Part shown: positions 1 to 11,183 of the stretch, piece after piece
How positions within the stretch are numbered: the first letter of the stretch is position 1
Layout of the letters: each line of letters opens with the position of its first letter
Origin: Terana coerulea
Taxonomy: Eukaryota; Basidiomycota; Agaricomycetes; Polyporales; Phanerochaetaceae
Direction of reading: 5' to 3'
Length of the DNA: 64,000 nt
Assembly (NCBI GenBank): GCA_024811115.1
Contig: JAKOGH010000835.1
Span: forward strand, 239,113-303,112
Translations under genes and position numbers: made by a program
Notes under the pieces: generated by a model
Told to the model about the DNA's origin: nothing
Seen by the model: only the letters and a program-made list of their open reading frames with translations
Databases searched by the model: none

Positions 1-43
1 GAAAGGATACTGTACTTCGAGTTTCATTCCGCACACTTAGGCT

Positions 44-2936
44 CGCGATGATGTTCCTCTCAGTATGGTACTCGTTGGCAACGGGTGCATTGAAAGCCTC
101 TACTGTACACAGAGCCCCAGCCATGTGCCCTACGCGCAATATTTTTGTACATTTTGTGACAAGCGTCTTTTATCTATGTTTGGTTTTCCTCCAACTACAC
201 TACTGCAATCCTGTTTTTGACTCCTGCATTCAGCAGGTTTCCTCCGACTACATTTTGGTGAGATATTTTTGGCGTGCTTCGTACGTCTACGAAGCATCTA
301 TGGGGATTATTGTGGTTCTGGATCACGTCGTAACAACGACGATGTCGACGAAAGCAAGGGGATGGGACGATGACGAGCGGATGGGGCGAAGGCGAACGGA
401 CGGGAAGATGAAGAGCGAGGTGGACGAGGCGGACTTCGGATGCATGCCTGCATAGGAGGTCGCCTACTCAGGCCCTGCCAAAAGAGTCGTCAACCGCAGC
501 CTTCGAGGTCTGTGGATGATGTCAATGCCAACGCAGCTGAGAAGATGAAGTGATACGCACGAGGATCAGCGAGACGGACGACCGCAGCTCTGGCAAGGGG
601 AACAAGCCCGAGATGTCGTTCATGGAAATAGAGCCGAGGGGCTGGCGAGATCCGCGACAAACATCGGAGTTCTAGAGTAATGCAAACAAGGTGAGAGACG
701 TAGACGCATGAGTAATAAAGAGGCGTACCTGAACGAAGCTACCGACGTTCTCCTTCTCAGCGCGCAGGAAGCGACCAGGGGTGAGAACCAGAGACGACTC
801 CGCAGTGGCAGAGAACTCGAAGGCGTCGAAGTGAACAGGGGTCGATGGAGCAGGAGCCACGAGAAAACCGGGGTAGAACCGTGCACGGCGCGGTGAAGCT
901 GCCCGTTCATGGCCTGAAGTACCTCGATACCGCCCATCAAGCCACCTTCGGAGACCTCGAGCAGGTCCTCTGCCGCACAGAGTGTGTGCTCCAGTCGCAT
1001 GCGCCGGGTGGTCTCAGCCGTCAATTGCACTTCCATGTTGTGCATCGTGTCCCTGAGCGACTCGATGCGCGCTGCCTGCGTCCGAGTCGTGTTCGCAGCC
1101 TCGAGACGTGCGGCGGTGATGTCCCGGACCTTCGTCTCGAGACAAGCGACTCGGCACTTGAGCGCAGTCGCGTCGGTCCTAGCGTCCACAGCTTGGGCCT
1201 CCAGCTTGGCCTGGTCGGCCTTGAGAGACGCGTTCTCCGCCTTCAGCTCGCCGTTGGAAGTAGACAAAACACTGCACCGGTCCTTCGCGCTCTTGAACTC
1301 GGCGTTGAGCGTCCGGTTCTGGTTGCGAACCTTGGCGAGATCCGAGACGAGGTTCGTGACGTGGCTGCGCTCGGCTGCAAGATCGGCGCGAAGGGTCTGC
1401 GCCTCCCGTCGAGAAGCGGCGGCCTCTTCCTTGAGCAGAGTCGTCGCCAAGTGAGCAGAGACGGCGTCCTTCATGGCCTGTTGGAGCGACGCCTTCGTCT
1501 GCACCTGTTCGAGGTTCGCCGACACCGCATCCTTCACCGCCTTGTCGCGCTCGTCCGTCACCTGCGCAAGCTGGGCCTTGAGCTGAGCAATCGACTCCTC
1601 AAGCGCCGCCTGCTTGTTGTCTGCGGCGAGAGTGGCGACGGATGCCTTGAACCGCTGTGTCTTGAGCTCGTTCGATGTCTTCTCAAGTGCGCCGTCGGCG
1701 GTATCTAGACGAGTACGAAGCTCTGCGACTTCATCCTGGCGCTGAACGCGTTCGGTCTCGACAGCGGCAGCCAGTTCCTCGTTCTCGGCCTTCAGTCCCA
1801 TGACTTTCTCCGTCGCCGTGGTCAGGACCTCGTCAAGCTCGGCCATGAGAAGCTCCTGCTTGTGACCGGCCACGCCGAGAGAGATCATCAGTCTGTCATT
1901 CGCCTTGCGGGATGCCTTCAGCTCCAGTTGCAGCTCGTTCTCGTTCACCTTCAGCTTGCCGATTGTCGCCTCGGCAGTAAGACGCGATGCCTGCAGTTCG
2001 TCGCGAAGTTTGACAACATCGTGCAGCAGAGCGGACTCGCGGTGCTGGGCGTCCCGGAGTGAGCTGGAGACTATCTCCTTGTCCGCTTCGACCTGTGCCT
2101 TCTGAGCAGACACAGTGTCGAGCTGCTTGGCGATCTTCTCACGCTCCGCAATCTCAGCTTCGACCCGAGCCTCCGCATCTTCCAGCTTCTTCGTCACCTT
2201 GCACAACCGCGTCCAAAGGTCACCGGCGGTAACCTCGAGGTCGGCCAGTTTCTTCGCAGTTCGCGCTGCTGCCTCAGAAGCTTGTTCCCGCTCCGACTGA
2301 AGCGTGTCCATCAGCAAGAAGAAATCGTATTCTCCAGTCTCCCTAGCCGCATGGATCTCATCGTGCAGGCACTGGATCGCCGACTCTGCGCTTGCGACCT
2401 TGCTCCGCTCGTCGTTCACTGTGGCGCGGAGACAAGCACGTTCGACCTCGGTGGCGCTGAGTGAGGCTTGAAGACCGTTGATCTTGTCGGTGAGCTGGCC
2501 ACAGTAGATGAACGCGGGCTTGGCCTTGAAGGCGAGGGTAGCTCTGACACGTGCGATGTCCATCTTCAAACGTACGGCGGTGTTGCTGTGTTTGATGATC
2601 GACTCGAGAGATTACAAGAAAAAAAAGCAGTAGGCTGTTGAGCTGATGATGGTAGGTGAGAGCTGGTTACTGCGAGGAGGGCGGGTTTAAATCTCGTTGG
2701 GCTTGCCAGCCGCATTATGATTCTGACTGGGCGGTAGGCTGACGGTTCGACCTTTGCGCTTTGCCTGCAAGCCGCTACCCGTGAGCCCGGAGATGTATCC
2801 ATGACATTCCGAGATTTTCAAGTGGAAGGACGAGCATTTGTGTATGGGGGTGAGTGGGCAGGTCACAGTCAGATGCAGAGCTGAAGCAAGCCGAACGGAG
2901 GCGTGACGCTGTTCCCACGGTCGACGCCACAAAGTC
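44..2936. repeat. Left arm of large inverted segmental duplication
   Basis: This 2.9-kb block reappears in reverse complement at 11184-14075. The match starts sharply at the inner side (after the cacaaagtc motif near 2936, mirrored at 11184) and fades around position 44, mirrored near 14075. It carries the whole coiled-coil gene, about 370 bp of its upstream DNA and its 3' flank. The predicted 649-residue readings of the two arms differ at only about a dozen residues, so the duplication is recent or homogenised. The arms enclose about 8.2 kb with an AKR pseudogene, RPL25 and the MSB2-like gene. Bases 1-467 hold only the 3' flank; a 135-codon reading at 48-455 has no recognisable feature. Confidence 0.93.
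468..2563 (-). CDS. Long coiled-coil protein, left copy (intact)
   Basis: Predicted 638-residue protein of unknown function. I chose the ATG at 2563. Exons: 2563-887, 815-729, 671-561 and 509-468, with GT-AG introns. Residues from about 25 to 560 are an almost unbroken alpha-helical coiled coil rich in Glu, Lys, Ala and Leu heptads; there is no signal peptide or membrane segment. The C-terminus is short and Ser-rich. The exon structure is supported by the paralogue at 29149-31437, which aligns through the last three exons, ending near a shared Phe-Gly element. The first intron (816-886) is the least certain boundary. It lies downstream of an AKR pseudogene on the same strand, the order seen in two other cassettes. 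A structural or scaffold role is inference only. Confidence 0.8.
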
Positions 2937-3378
2937 TGAACCTGTTTCTCAGACGCTAAGCGCCAGAAAACATGGGGCTGTTGGGCATGCACAGCATCCG
3001 TTGCGTAATTATTAACTACACCGCACGTCAAGAGATCGTGAGGCTTTTGCACCGACGCTATTTCAAGATTCAGCTAAGCAGGCTGTGCAGATTCTTCAAT
3101 ATCCCACCGGCCAGATCAAGGCCAAATGATTAGCTGCAAGCGTAGAAGAATTTGCAAGTATTGTTTTGAGCCAAGACCACATATAATTTCAACAAATTAA
3201 TTTAATCTGCTATTGAACGTATGGCAGCCATGAGTTCTTTGCGACACCCTTCGTCTTTGCCCAGACATCCTCGCATGCTTGTACCACGTCTTCTGGCAGC
3301 GGTCGTTTCTCGCTGCGAACAAGTCACCGCACCGCAATGATGTAATCAATTAGAGAACTCACCGGTCTATCCAAGCAC
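2564..3378. other. Intergenic: coiled-coil promoter and duplication breakpoint
   Basis: The first 370 bases upstream of the coiled-coil ATG belong to the duplicated arm; the inner breakpoint is at about 2936. Beyond it, to 3378, I see no gene. A 121-codon minus reading at 2687-3052 crosses the breakpoint and has no recognisable features. Confidence 0.6.
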
Positions 3379-4423
3379 CTAGGAGCTGCTGTTTGCCACT
3401 GGCAGTGACGATAAATCCACTGTGGTCTTCCTGGGAGAGCTTGCTGTGCCACTGAAGCCAGCGTGCGCAACGTCCGTTAGAGTCAAGCCACGCGCTCTGA
3501 CGACTTCTGAGAGGCCCGATAAGCTGATGCCGTGGGATAATATCGTCCCATGTACATGCCTGAGTAGACCCAACTTGGATCGAAATGAGACAAACTCAGC
3601 GAGTTCGCTGCACCGCCGTCGACAGACGGGATGGAAAAGCGGTTTGTCAAGTAGCCTCCCGCAAGAACGGTATGCGCGGCAAATTTGATGTTGAACTTGC
3701 GCAAATACGGAAACAATTCGGCCTCGGACACCCGGTCGATCAGCTTGTACACGCCTTGATACACGGTGGGAGCGATGAAGCCTCGACGCTTGAGGATTCC
3801 CACAACCTCTGCAACTTCCTACGATGCGAAGCCGCCGAGACCAAAGCACTGGTTGGAGTGAAGCGTGGTCAACTCGACCGCGCAGAACGTGCATCAGAAA
3901 AACTTACAAGTGTCCCGCCTTGTAGACGTCGTTGACAACCTCCAAAGTATCCTTAAATGGGACACTCCGGTCAGGTGCATGCAGATAAAAGACACGGATT
4001 TTTACTCCATTGAGAGCACCCTGGGATATCTAGAAGGTGGCTTTCAGCGCCTCGGGTGCGTGATCACCAGGCTTCAGCGGAAATGCTTTTGTGTCGATAC
4101 GAGCTGCTCATCGGAGATTGAGCTGACCCAGAAGCTATGCGTCAGGGTAGGATAGGCTAAGCGACGACAGACAGGAGCAAATGACTAGCCTTTTCAGATG
4201 TCCCAGAGCAATACAAACGCGACGTGTCTAAGCCAATATGACCGTGCTGCACCATGAGGTCCACAAATTCCTGGATCGTTGCGGGGTCTGATATCCGCTT
4301 CCCGGTACCGGGATGGCCGTAGAGACCTGCACCCTGCAAGCTTTAAGAGCGTCAGTCAATGAAAGGGAAATGAATGATGTCTGCATGGGTGCTCACAAGA
4401 ATCAGGGGAATGTTGGCGGGCAT
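3379..4423 (-). pseudogene. Aldo-keto reductase (AKR7-like) pseudogene
   Basis: A degraded relative of the AKR genes at 24.6-34.9 kb. The exon plan is the same: a 9-codon first exon from the ATG at 4423, then the cofactor-domain exon with the active-site Asp and Tyr (GLDTSRLY), then exons carrying the Lys and the YLHAPD His. It is broken in several places: an in-frame TAG in the third exon just after the KATF stretch, a Trp-to-stop TAG in the FGL...EVAE segment of the fourth exon, and a second donor reading gc rather than gt. The 3' end is degraded as well. It sits upstream of the left-arm coiled-coil gene on the same strand. With two nonsense changes this is a genuine pseudogene rather than a sequencing artefact. 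Confidence 0.9.
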
Positions 4424-5585
4424 GGGCAAGTGTGGGCTAGGGTCCCAAGGTGAGAGAGAACCTCGGAGAGGGATTTACCCAAGAACGCGATGTGTACACC
4501 TTATACACAAGTTATGATGAGGGATGGCAGTAGATGACAGCTCGCATCCCAACTCTGAATCGTTCTTCCCATGCTATGTCTCTCTAGAGATCAGTCTTAG
4601 ACCCACTTCTCCCATTGATGATATTGGATCCTTGGATCCATAAGCAAGTGTAATGTTTCTGACGTTATTTCGGAAACTTACAGTAAAGAGTGGGCGTTCT
4701 AGCATACTTAGAGCCGGCACAAGGGTCTCCAAGCCCTATCCTTCGGTTTATTAGTATGAATATGCTCCCAAGATTTAAACCGCACTGACTCGTCTATTGA
4801 CATCTAGATAAAGTGAAGAAATAGTGTCAGTCCAGCAGATAAGTCATGTGCATGACTAGAAGTAAGTATGCATACCGCGTACATCGGTTCTCGTGGCTGT
4901 TGAAAGACGCGTGCACTGCGTTTTTTGACCTTCAGGAGCTACAGTGATGGCGTATCCGCACTGTCAGCTATCCTTAAAGGCCAGAAATATATAGCCCCCA
5001 AAGACCTCCACGCGACTGCAAATGGGTTCGAAGCAACATAAAGCAACACAGTCAGATATTATGGATTCGCCAGGTCATGGACGAGAGCAAGCACGAGCGT
5101 TGAGCGCCACATCCAACGCGCCAGTTGATGGAATTACCGAATTTGTACAGGCGCCCATTGCAGTCTGATCCGGCAAAGCGTCCAGGTCGTCAACACCCAG
5201 CAAATCCCCTCCCAAGGCCGGCATTCCTCAAGGTGAGCCCCGTCACGCCTGTTTGTGCTACAGAAGTGCTGCTGGGACGTTGTACGAGCGATTTGGGGAA
5301 GTTGAATGCAGTGGAGAGGGTGGATGGCTCGAGGAAGGGGTGGATTGGATGGGGGAGGCTTGGATGAGGCAGGTCTAGAGGCGCGGTGTTCTTAACCGTC
5401 AAGTCAGCGATTTCGTCTTGCCGTGCGACCCCACAACTGCATTCAACGCAGAAAGTGAAGCTTCGCCTGGGTATTCAGCCCTTTGGAAGATACCACTCCG
5501 CCGAGTCGCTCCAGCAGCCTTCTGTCCACACACTTTGCTTGTGGCTACAGGCGCAGTTTCTGACCGACATCTTTCCCAGACAAAA
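4424..5585. other. Intergenic region upstream of RPL25
   Basis: No gene recognised. It lies between the divergent AKR pseudogene and RPL25 and must contain the RPL25 promoter and 5' UTR. Short readings at 5125-5367 and 5190-5402 overlap on opposite strands and carry no domain. Confidence 0.5.
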
Positions 5586-6288
5586 ATGGCTAGCGCAAAG
5601 ACCACCAAGGCCAAGGCATCGGCTCCCAAGGGTGCGCACGCACGAACTCAGTACTGAAGAGCCACTTTTCTAACGTGTCAGTTGCATGTAGGCTCCGCCC
5701 AAACCAACAAGGCTAAGGCCGCTAAGAAGGCTGCGCTTGCTGGCACCAACTCGCATGCTTCCCGCAAGAAGCGCACCTCAGTCTCCTTCCACCGCCCCAA
5801 GACTCTCCGCCTTCCCCGTACCCCCAAGTACCCCCGCAAATCCGTTCCCCATGCGCCACGGATGGACCAGTTCAGGACGATCGTCTCGTGCGTTTCTATC
5901 ACTTCTATTGTATTCAGGGGCTTACCCGATTGTTTTACGTATTCAGACCACTGAACACTGAGTCCGCAATGAAGAAGATCGAGGAGCACAACACCCTTGT
6001 CTTCATTGTTGACCTCAAGGCCAACAAGCGTCAGATCAAGGATGCCGTGAAGAAGCTGTACGACGTCTCTGCCGCGAAGGTCAACACCCTCATCCGGTAG
6101 GCCAAAGTTCAAATGACCGAGTTCCTTGATGCTAAATTATCATTATGTTCAGGCCCGACGGCAAGAAGAAGGCGTACGTGCGCCTGACACCTGACCACGA
6201 CGCGCTCGATGTCGCGAACAAGGTAAGTTTTCTCCATACACTTCAGACTATAGTACTGATCTCCGTGTGTCAGATTGGTTTCATCTAA
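5586..6288 (+). CDS. RPL25: 60S ribosomal protein uL23 (L25/L23a)
   Basis: Large-subunit ribosomal protein that binds 25S rRNA near the exit tunnel and forms part of the docking site for nascent-chain factors. Five exons: 5586-5631, 5692-5887, 5947-6096, 6153-6222 and 6274-6288, all GT-AG, giving 158 residues, close to the usual eukaryotic length. The N-terminus is the Lys/Ala-rich eukaryotic extension ([11 protein letters not shown]). The core contains the family hallmarks [11 protein letters not shown], a KANKRQIK helix, [18 protein letters not shown] and the terminal ALDVANKIGFI. Splitting a short gene into many exons is typical of basidiomycete ribosomal genes. The ATG was chosen because it begins the conserved extension. 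It lies between the arms of the inverted duplication but is itself single-copy here. Confidence 0.97.
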
Positions 6289-7034
6289 GCCACTTGTTTT
6301 TATCTCTTGGGACCACTTGCCTTAGCCCTGGGCTCTCCTCATGCTGTCTTCATGTCGCCTTTACACTGCATTACTTCTCACACTGTATATGTCTACTCCA
6401 TGCCGTGAAAGTCTGAATATGCAGCTGGTGGGGATGTGCAGCAAAGTGTGCAAGCCAAGCCGAAGCCAAGGAGCATCGAGACCATGTACCGCAAAGTTGT
6501 GGAGTCGACGTTGATGTAGATGGCCGCGGGAGTGTTCCGTCGTTATGGCGCTTATTGTGATCGGTCCTAATATGGGCGCGTTGAACGACGCGAAGAGGGT
6601 TCTCGTCCTCATCATCTTCGGTAGCGCAGTGCTCGCCGTCCATGCACCTCTCCTGGCCTGAATCCACGTCGTTTTTTGACATATGCACTCTGCGGACAGT
6701 TGTCGTCAGTCGAAACAAAGCGGAAAGATCTAGGCCCCGATGTTGCGATGCAGACTTTGATGGCGTCAAAACATGGACAAACGGTTGAAACAAGCGCAGG
6801 CAACCCTTGTCCTTCTCGCTTGCCGACGCCCTTCACCTTCGCATCCCAAGAAATAATTTATCTCTGGGTCTCTCTTCGTCGCCTTCACCTGCCCACCATA
6901 GCAGCACCACACTCTTTCGACCTCTGGCGGACCTCTGTTCGGTGTCCTGCCGTCCTCGCTCTGCAGCAATCCTCGTCATAAACTCGGCTCTGACAACTCA
7001 TTCGTAACCCTCACATCCTCCGAATACTTCGTCG
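6289..7034. other. Intergenic, RPL25 to MSB2-like gene
   Basis: It should hold the RPL25 3' UTR and the promoter of the mucin gene. Several overlapping readings of 70-140 codons occur on both strands (for example 6371-6793 minus), but none shows a domain, signal peptide or plausible exon structure. Confidence 0.5.
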
Positions 7035-10000
7035 ATGTCCCCGGCCTTTCGAAAACAGTTTTTAGCTCTCTTTCTCTGCATCGCTCTCCAGCTCTCGCTT
7101 TCTACCGAGGTCGATGCTGCCCATGGTTCCCCCGCTGGTTCCCATGTAGGGCGTTCGGAAAGCTCTGCCCACCGTGCTGTGGCACGGAAGTTTGGGAGAG
7201 ATGGCATCTTTGGAGACCTCCTCGGTGAGTCATCCCCTGCGTTGTTCTTGCTATTCCGATTTTCGAAGTTCCTCGACGTGTCAAATGCGCTGGGGTGTAT
7301 GGGGCGCTGTGCCTACAACCTGCTTATTCGCAGGATATTCTCTTCCATCAAAAACCACAAATTGGCCCTCAAGTGCTAGCCAATTGCTTTCCAGTGCTAT
7401 TGTGGGGTTCGTGAAGCCAAACGCGTTCAGAACATGTTATGTTCATCATGCTGTCGCGAAAAGGCTGTGTAACCAAGGGAGCTTTTCTCACATACGAAGG
7501 TGACCTCGTTTGTGAGAAAACACAGTCCAGCGGACTGCGCGTTACCATTCAATGCCACGCTTGGCCGTTCACTCGCACCTTCGTTACCGTACTCTTACTG
7601 ACCAGTCACTCTTCATTAGGGGGTGCCGGCGATGCATTGAATACTATTGGTGATGGTTTAGATTCTGCCCTTGCACCCGTTACGTCTTTAGTTCCCGCAA
7701 CCTCGACGTCGGCAGACCCGTCCGCGACCTCATTGTCGGCCTCAAGCTCCGACTCTGCTTCTTCCTCCGCGACGGACTCTGCCGCTGCCTCAAGCACCGA
7801 TTCCGTCGCTGCTTCCAGCACAGACTCTGCTTCTGCCTCTGCGTCATCGACCGATTCTGCGAGCTCGAGCGCTAGCGCCAGCTCTACCGATTTGGTGTCT
7901 GCAACCAGCTCAGCCCCAACGGACATCGCGTCGGCCACTTCGTCTGCATCCACAGACGGTGCGTCGACGTCTGCTACAGATAGCTCGACGCCATCTGCCT
8001 CCGCCACGGATAGCTCCACGCCATCCGCGTCTGATAGTGCTTCCCCTTCCAGCTCCCCCACGGATGGCGCTTCACCTTCAAGCAGTCCCACGGACAGTGC
8101 TACGCCTACATCGGATGATTCCACTCCGACCAGCACTCCCCCTCCAGTAACCACAAGCGCACCGGCGGATCCTCTTACGAGCATTGTCGGCGGGCTTACT
8201 TCGGTCGTCGGGTCGGTCACTTCTGACGTTGGATCAGCGTTTTCCAGCATTGGCTCAGCCATATCCACTGCGGTTGATCCTTCGCCGACTAGTGCGGCTG
8301 CCAGTGCGACTGATAGCTCTGCGCCGTCCGCTCCAGCCTCTGTTACCAGTGACATCTCCTCGCCGACCGACGCTCCCACCAGCGTTGTCTCCTCGCAAAC
8401 TGATGTCCCCACCAGTGCCCCTAGCTCGCAAACTGATGTCCCTTCCAGTACCCCGAGCTCGCCCAGTGATGCGCCCACGTCGTCGCCGGATACTGCATCC
8501 ACATCGCAGACAGCTTCAGGCATCATTCCTACTTCGATTTCGCTGCCACCTATTCTGCCGTCTTCGATCTCGCTGCCACCGCTGTTCCCCAGCTCTTCCC
8601 CTACCTCCGATCAGGCCTCCAGTGCACCCTCTACAGACGTTTCGCAGCCCAGCTCTGCGCCCACCAGTACCCCTACGAGCGTCGACAGCTCCGCGTCAAT
8701 TACCATTATCCCTACTTCGCTCCCTTCCTCGCTCCCAAGCGGCATCACCTCAGTTGTGTCAGGATTGTCATCTGTGGCATCTTCTTTGACCTCAGAGATA
8801 TCCTCAGTAATCAGCTCTGCCGCCTCCCAAATCACGTCTGCACCATCCGACATCTCGTCCGTAGCCTCAGGAATTACTTCCGTCGCGTCCAGTATAGCGA
8901 GTGGGATAACATCCTCGCCATCCGGAGCCTCGTCCCAGCCGTCTGGGATTACCTCAGCGCCGTCGTCGGCAATTACGTCCGGTGTCACCTCTGACATTTC
9001 CTCGGGAGTTACGTCTGGAATCACATCGGTCGCGTCGGGAATTACGTCTGGAATTACGTCGGTTGCGTCGGGAGTTTCATCTGGAGTGTCGTCAGTTGCG
9101 TCGGGGGTATCGTCTGGAGTCTCATCCGTGGCGTCAGGGGTCTCATCTGGAATCTCATCCGTTGCTTCGGGCGTGAGTTCCGTAGCATCCGGTGTCTCGT
9201 CCAGTGTCAGTGCATCGTCAGTTGCGTCCGGTGTGACGTCCGTGGCGTCCGGCGTCTCCTCCAGTGCATCGTCCGTCGCGTCGGGAGTATCATCTTCGGG
9301 AGCATCCTCTAGCGCGTCATCCGGGATCACGTCTGGCGCCTCGTCAGTGGCATCGTCGTCGTCGGTCATCATCACCTTCCCCTCCAGTGCGAGCAGTGCT
9401 TCCGACTCGTTCAGCAGCCTTTCCACGATCAGTGCCTCGTCTTCCTCGCCTACGATCACTCCCTCCGTCGCTTCGCAGTTCAGCGGAATCCTGACCCAGT
9501 CGTCCCTCATCTTGTTCTCGACTTCGAGCGCCAGTGCGAGCTCGACGCTGACGTTGAGCAACCCCGACGAGGCTACATCCACCCTGTCAACCTCCAGCGG
9601 CACTGTCACAATTGCACCTTCCGCCAGCCCGAGTGCCGTTCCGCTCCCGCAAAACCTGCCTGCGCGCATTTACCCGCCAGGTGGCCAGATCAAGACTCCT
9701 ACTGGTGCCTTTACCCTGATATCGCTGTTGTTCGATAGTGCGCTGCCTTGGAAGCTCGTTGCGACGAACTCGGATTCGTCCACTCAGCTGTTTGCGTACA
9801 TCCCTGTGTTGATTTCGAGCGCGTTGGGTATCGATCGTACGTTACCCTGTTCCAGCACCTAAAAACTAAAATGTTCTAACTTCTCGTTGCAGAGAGCGAA
9901 GTCCAGACTTATGCGCTGCAGGTGCACGAGCCAGACACTTACAAAAGCACCTCTGACGCAGATTCTTTGGAGACCACGTACCTCGCGTTCATCCCCACCG

Positions 10001-10590
10001 GCCAAGTTGACACCCTTGCGCAGCAGCTGATTGCGAAGAACTCGCCGTTCTACACCATGCTGGGCTCTCCGTACAACACTTTGGCTGACCACATCGTCCC
10101 GTCCTTCCCGGTCGATTCTGTCACTGCAACTGGTGACAGCGGTGGAAACAACTCGGCAAGCAACGCTGGAGGTACCACATCGGACAGTGGGGCTACATCG
10201 TCGTCCAAGACACGTGAGGACGCAATCATCGGCGTGGTCAGCTCGCTCGGTGCGATCACGCTCATCGTCCTCGCATTCCTTGTCGTCCGAGCCGTCAAAC
10301 AGCGCCGTGCCCTCGCGCACCGCCGTCTCTCTGACCCTGGCGTTCCGACCGACGACGACTTCGTCGGTGCTCGGCCTGAGAACCAGGACTTCGATCGCGA
10401 CAGCGTTGGCGGCCAGCGCCGCCGCAGCTTCTACTACGCGGAGGACTCGCTGCGGGGCTTCGAGCAGCAGCAGCAGTTCGAGTCGGAGTTCACGCACCCG
10501 GGCAGCCAGCCGATGATGCGCGAGCGCAGGCCGGTGCAACCGAACATGATTGGTGCTCCGATCTTACGTGACAACACTATGGACTGGTAG
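7035..10590 (+). CDS. MSB2: MSB2-type transmembrane signalling mucin
   Basis: Likely cell-surface sensor that feeds Cdc42/MAPK pathways in filamentous growth and appressorium formation in other fungi. Exons 7035-7224, 7620-9836 and 9893-10590 give 1,034 residues. Exon 1 encodes a signal peptide (MSPAFRKQFLALFLCIALQL). Residues of about 75-660 are an extreme Ser/Thr/Ala/Pro region expected to be heavily O-glycosylated. Residues of about 680-900 resemble the conserved Hkr1-Msb2 homology domain, including VQTYALQV, TTYLAFIP and LADHIVPSF. A single membrane helix follows (about 913-938; IIGVVSSLGAITLIVLAFLV), then a basic cytoplasmic tail of about 95 residues ending NTMDW. The first intron (395 nt) is long for this window and could hide a small exon. 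A reading starting at 7439 begins inside that intron and is not the true N-terminus. Confidence 0.85.
8740..9360 (+). repeat. Ser/Val/Gly tandem repeats in mucin gene
   Basis: Within the mucin exon, short degenerate units such as SVASGVSSG and SVASGITSG repeat many times. At DNA level the units are diverged around a tcgg/tctgga core, so the array is old rather than freshly expanded. Such arrays vary in copy number between strains in other fungal mucins. Confidence 0.8.
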
Positions 10591-11183
10591 ATGCTGCCGT
10601 TCGCGTTTCACGACCTCCGACGGACCTCACGACCCTATTTCTTTTCATATCTTGCTTTTCCCAGTGCGCCCGTGCTTTAACGACACGTGCCCGTGCTCCG
10701 TATGCGTTATATGTTCTTCCCTCTGCTCTCCCCTTGGTGCCCGCTTCCCTTTTCAGATATCCATGTTGTGGTGCTGTTTCCTTCGTTGGTTGTCGTACGG
10801 GAAAATGTATTTATCGATAGGCAGGCAGGCGTCGTCTGGACCTTGACCAATGACAGTCATCTGGGACGCAATGTATCTTCCGGTTTACCCCATTAGATGT
10901 GTTGTAGCTGCTCCTGGCTCTACCTGTCGAACATTCATCCTTCCTGTAGATATCAGTGTTCTATGTGAGTGTGCTATACCCTGCTTCCTCACCTCGCTCG
11001 TCCGTCGTATTGTAGACATTTATTAGTTATTTATGCATGCTAGTAATGCGCAAGTTGAAATCAATGGTTGTACGATATGTGCAGCCATCATCAGTAATGG
11101 CTTTAAATTATATGACTAAATTGCATTGGCAAGTCTAAACTTTCGGACGAGTCGGGCGGCTGTGTTTTGGCTGCGTGTGCTTC
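10591..11183. other. Intergenic, MSB2-like 3' flank to duplication breakpoint
   Basis: 3' UTR and spacer. No gene is supported. The right arm of the inverted duplication begins sharply at about 11184. Confidence 0.5.

Noticed and set aside
845..1708. Long plus-strand reading opposite the left coiled-coil gene (and its mirror at 12057-13274)
   Set aside because: Antisense shadow of the coiled-coil gene; the coding strand is supported by the 29-kb paralogue.
2690..2760. tRNA-like GGTTCGA motif upstream of the coiled-coil gene
   Set aside because: No cloverleaf could be built around it; the motif is simply part of the duplicated arm.
7439..7619. N-terminal extension of the mucin starting at 7439
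   Set aside because: It falls inside an intron between a signal-peptide exon and the Ser-rich exon, whose phases match exactly.
7606..9669. Long minus-strand acidic readings opposite the mucin gene
   Set aside because: Shadow of the Ser/Ala-rich plus-strand exon; composition mirrors it and no intron or domain support exists.
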